Positions 62,301 to 64,000 of a DNA stretch of 64,000 bases are shown here, piece after piece; position 1 is the first letter of the stretch; every line of letters starts with the position of its first letter. The notes under the pieces were generated by a model, which had not been told where the DNA came from, did not search any database, and was given only the letters and a program-made list of their open reading frames with translations. The position numbers were made by a program, and so were the translations under genes. Origin of the DNA: Spirosoma fluviale (GTDB lineage Bacteria; Bacteroidota; Bacteroidia; Cytophagales; Spirosomataceae); the NCBI RefSeq assembly GCF_900230225.1, contig NZ_OCNH01000001.1:2170001-2234000 (forward strand), written 5' to 3'.

Positions 62301-63427
62301 GGTAAGGCAAACAGCCCATCGCTGTCGGTGCCTACCCAAACGGTTCCCTGAGCATCCTGCGCCAGGGCCATAACGGCACTCGCCCCAATCGACTTACGAC
62401 TCACCGATTTGTAGCCGATGTACCCGAACCGATTGGTGTTGCCCGCCAGGAGCAAAAGGCCTTTCTGGTAAATACCGATCCAGATATTACCGGCCTGATC
62501 TTCCAGCATGGTATTTACCTTGGTTCGCGAGAAATCAAAGCTGGTGACGCTGGATTCCAGTTCCAGAATTTTGTTGGACACCGGATCGAAATACTTCAAG
62601 CCTTTCCCGCTGGTGGCAACAACGATCTGATTGTTTCGGTTGACGAGCAGATCGGCCACCGGCAGGTCGGTGCGCCCGTTGTACGGAATCGACAAGAAGG
62701 TATTCCCCGCCGGGTCGAACCGGTACAGACCACTGCTCATGTTGCCCACAAAAAGCCGTCCATACCGATCCTGACAGATGCTGCTGATGATGTTGTTCTG
62801 CGATTTTTTGGATACGAAATACGCGTTCACCGACTGGCCGCTGAATCGATAGAGGCCCTTATCTTCCGTCGATACCCAAAGGTTTTGCTCGTTATCCTCC
62901 AGAATCCTGATAATTAATTCGCTGGGTGCATTGGCCAGTACCTTGCGGCCCAGCAGCCGGGTTCCTTTTCGGGTCAGCTTGAAGGTGCCGTGGCCCGACG
63001 TGCCGACCAGTATATCGCCATTTTTTCGCTGGCATATTGTCGACACACTGGCGTTTATCAGCTGACCGTTGGGCAGTTTGAGCGGTACGGTAAGAAAGGC
63101 ATCGGTGGCCGGGTCGTAATACTGGAGTCCTGTCGTAGAGCCGACATACATGCGTCCGCCTTTGTCGGCAAAGAGCACATGGATCTGGTTGTTCAACAGG
63201 CTGGTCGTGTCTTTTTTGTTATGCCGGTAAACGGTGAATTTTATCCCGTCGAATCGGTTCAGTCCGTCTTCAGTGGCTATCCAGATGAAGCCACTCTGGT
63301 CCTGGTGGATGTCCGTGACCAGACTGCCCGACAGGCCTGTCTCGACCGTGAACAGCTTGCCCGACTGGCCTAAAACGACACACGGCCAGCACCACCAAAG
63401 GAGAACTAGTAAACGTTTAAAGAGCAT
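59378..63427 (-). CDS. Hybrid two-component system regulator (HTCS)
   Basis: A 1349-aa one-protein signal system. Order: signal peptide (KRLLVLLWWCWPCVVLG), about 13 regulator-propeller repeats to roughly residue 640 (DQSGFIWIATEDGLNRFDG), a Y_Y_Y domain, a membrane helix (LVYALLLLLLGILIARI), HisKA (FFINIAHEIRTPLTLV), HATPase with G1 box EDSGHCISE, a receiver domain (VSDVMMPVMDG, phospho-Asp) and an AraC-type HTH (VAFATGFANANNFSVSF). Such proteins sense oligosaccharides in the periplasm and activate nearby glycosidase genes. The G1 box has Cys where a Gly is usual. Confidence 0.95.
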   Translation of the reverse strand: MLFKRLLVLLWWCWPCVVLGQSGKLFTVETGLSGSLVTDIHQDQSGFIWIATEDGLNRFDGIKFTVYRHNKKDTTSLLNNQIHVLFADKGGRMYVGSTTGLQYYDPATDAFLTVPLKLPNGQLINASVSTICQRKNGDILVGTSGHGTFKLTRKGTRLLGRKVLANAPSELIIRILEDNEQNLWVSTEDKGLYRFSGQSVNAYFVSKKSQNNIISSICQDRYGRLFVGNMSSGLYRFDPAGNTFLSIPYNGRTDLPVADLLVNRNNQIVVATSGKGLKYFDPVSNKILELESSVTSFDFSRTKVNTMLEDQAGNIWIGIYQKGLLLLAGNTNRFGYIGYKSVSRKSIGASAVMALAQDAQGTVWVGTDSDGLFALPATGNASVHYPTDKEGGTTPSNILTIHEDSQQNLWLGSYLTGLSRFDRSTGKSTYINKLVDKRGDNVQRVFSIKEDARQRLWIGTMGSGIFRLDLRLGAVKNFEALPGKLYRPELNYIPNSWINCLLVTKDNKLFIGTFDGLGCLDLDTENFVSTLGTNRLMAGTVVYSLYEDNKGNLWIGTSQGLKKMNRSTKEITSFDADQGLPGNFIWAIQGDKMGDLWLSTNRGLSKMDVDSSTFTNFYSSDGLQGNEFSRGASLNSSSGELYFGGVNGISFFKPDEIRVANKRLTVRIVDLFIRDKPVKKGTLSGSFQVVDTTVTNATEFNLAHHDNSFTLEFSTMDFIDAERVAYQYSINDNGWEELRPGSNRLTFDNLSPGRYEFRLRAKFNSAVSEIRQVTVIVHPVWYLSTWAKLVYALLLLLLGILIARIIKNRRQAKAEFLAHQRQEEINEAKLQFFINIAHEIRTPLTLVVSPLQKLITTDQNEERGHLYDIMGRNTKRILDLVNQLMDIRKIEKGQMTLQLAQIEMAQFTKDVCQFFEEQIHSKQIQFILDVPPERIFARIDPHNFDKVLINVLSNAFKFTPAGGTIRVALTVSESETADGQPDLVIAIEDSGHCISELETERIFECFYQSEEHRGYNQQGTGIGLHLVKQLVELHGGGIRAENMDPVGCRFLITLPLELAVEESVTPLAGLPVGQHQLPELAENGQIEVRSRKKARRIVIADDDTEICNYLTDELSGEYTVFAYANGEDAYKGIMKEKPDLVVSDVMMPVMDGMALCRKLRANPLVNHIPVILLTAKTEESSNALGFELGADAYITKPFNIDILLKTIKSLIRNRQIILNNESEQQYQEEFISKVSIKSADTKLLEKVHALINKNMSNPDLSVEMIASEIGISRVHLHRKLKELTNSTTRDLIRHIRLKQAADLLTTKGLTVSEVAFATGFANANNFSVSFKELYGVSPAHYAEQQLKAV

Positions 63428-63588
63428 GTATGATACGTTGAGTTTTTACACGGGAGTGGCTTGCATCGGCGTCTGCCGCCCCGAAAGGACGACGCTGATT
63501 ACAGCCACACTGATCATATGCTATTTAGGGGGATTCATACTCTTTCTATAAATCGTACAAGTAAATTTTGACTATCTAAAATGCAGCG

Positions 63589-63625
63589 TTTTCGTCATTC
63601 CACCCTACCGGCAGAATGACGAAAA
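63589..63625. terminator. 12-bp perfect hairpin after the GH10 gene
   Basis: Arms 63589-63600 (TTTTCGTCATTC) and 63614-63625 are perfectly complementary with a 13-base loop, 36 bases beyond the xylanase stop on the minus strand. It is a probable terminator. Confidence 0.6.
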
Positions 63626-63661
63626 GCCGTTGATGACCCATTATGTTGTGGGCCGCTGCTC

Positions 63662-64000
63662 TTATTTAAAATCAGCGCTTACATCCCGACCTGCCAGCCC
63701 GTTGGCAAAACCACCGTAAGCCTGTTTTCGGGTATAATCGCGTTTCCAAAGACCGATTGGCTCACCGGCCCGCCACGAGGACCCATCGGGGCTGTCCATC
63801 GGGCTCCACATCGTGATGCCATAGCGTTGTTTGGCCGGTACAAGCTCCATGTATTTTTTGATCGTGTACTCGTACAACTCGGCCTGGGCTTTGTACTGGG
63901 CTGGCGTAGCTGCGGCTGTCTTGATTCCCGTACCAATGCCTATGTCCATTTCCGATATCTTGATCATCTTGCCCGTGGCCGCCAGCAGCCGAAACATCTG
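63662..64000 (-). CDS. GH10 endo-1,4-beta-xylanase, 5' part beyond window
   Basis: Only the last ~112 codons are in the window. KISEMDIGIGTG carries the GH10 catalytic nucleophile Glu in a TELD-like position. The end YGITMWSPMDSPDGSSWRAG then EPIGLWKRDYTRKQAYGGFANGL is typical of the eighth strand of the barrel. It should be a secreted xylanase of the same locus as the HTCS and GH43 genes. The reading frame continues through the window edge. Confidence 0.9.
   Translation of the reverse strand, partial: QMFRLLAATGKMIKISEMDIGIGTGIKTAAATPAQYKAQAELYEYTIKKYMELVPAKQRYGITMWSPMDSPDGSSWRAGEPIGLWKRDYTRKQAYGGFANGLAGRDVSADFK

Overview
The window looks like a chromosomal segment of a Bacteroidota bacterium of the order Cytophagales, most like Spirosoma and relatives. 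This is inferred from protein character: a fused MurF-alanine racemase, a type IX secretion (T9SS) C-terminal domain on an M43 protease, a hybrid two-component regulator (HTCS) beside glycoside hydrolases, SASA/SGNH, GH30, GH97, GH43 and GH10 enzymes, Shine-Dalgarno-poor starts, and a TAnnTTTG-like promoter element. No rRNA, tRNA, CRISPR array, transposase or phage gene was recognised.

Layout. 1-10 kb: a truncated secreted SGNH esterase, an AT-rich gene-poor stretch with short CCGTAAC direct repeats, an MpaB-type oxygenase, two secreted glycosidases, a SulP transporter and a THUMP-like methyltransferase. 10-16 kb: small secreted proteins, then a decaying minus-strand cluster. It holds a secreted one-CXXCH protein, an acetoacetate-decarboxylase-like gene cut at its 3' end, a GMC oxidoreductase without its FAD-binding N-terminus, a VioB/RebD-type ferritin-like protein and a 40-residue stub of an antibiotic-biosynthesis-monooxygenase-like protein. 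16-31 kb: housekeeping and metabolic genes (DJ-1/PfpI, MurF-Alr, CorA, GH18 chitinase, heme-dependent N-demethylase, APC permease, rhodanese/AcpH/deaminase operon, glycerate kinase, Gfo/Idh/MocA, ABC1 kinase, TetR).

31-43 kb: a Gly-rich Spy/CpxP-like protein, a secreted TPR plus actin-fold (Ppx/GppA-like) protein, a packed phoH - M43 protease - GNAT - comEC operon, and dnaB followed by a second intact DnaB-like gene that lacks the N-terminal domain. 43-45 kb is a gene graveyard: fragments of an SDR oxidoreductase, a two-component-type propeller protein and a xanthine-dehydrogenase molybdenum subunit. 45-51 kb: TIGR04282 and TIGR04283 glycosyltransferases flanking HMG-CoA reductase, a PQQ dehydrogenase with a cytochrome c domain, a periplasmic thiol peroxidase and a family 2 glycosyltransferase. 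52.8-64 kb: a hemicellulose/arabinan utilisation locus (GH97, a secreted beta-sandwich protein, two GH43, an HTCS, and the C-terminus of a GH10 xylanase). No SusC/SusD pair lies inside the window.

The most notable signals are the tandem N-domain-less DnaB paralogue with mosaic similarity to its neighbour, the secreted actin-fold protein, the partly deleted ferritin-like/GMC/ADC cluster, and a series of long near-perfect inverted repeats just after gene ends, the longest with 40-bp perfect arms at 59263-59363.
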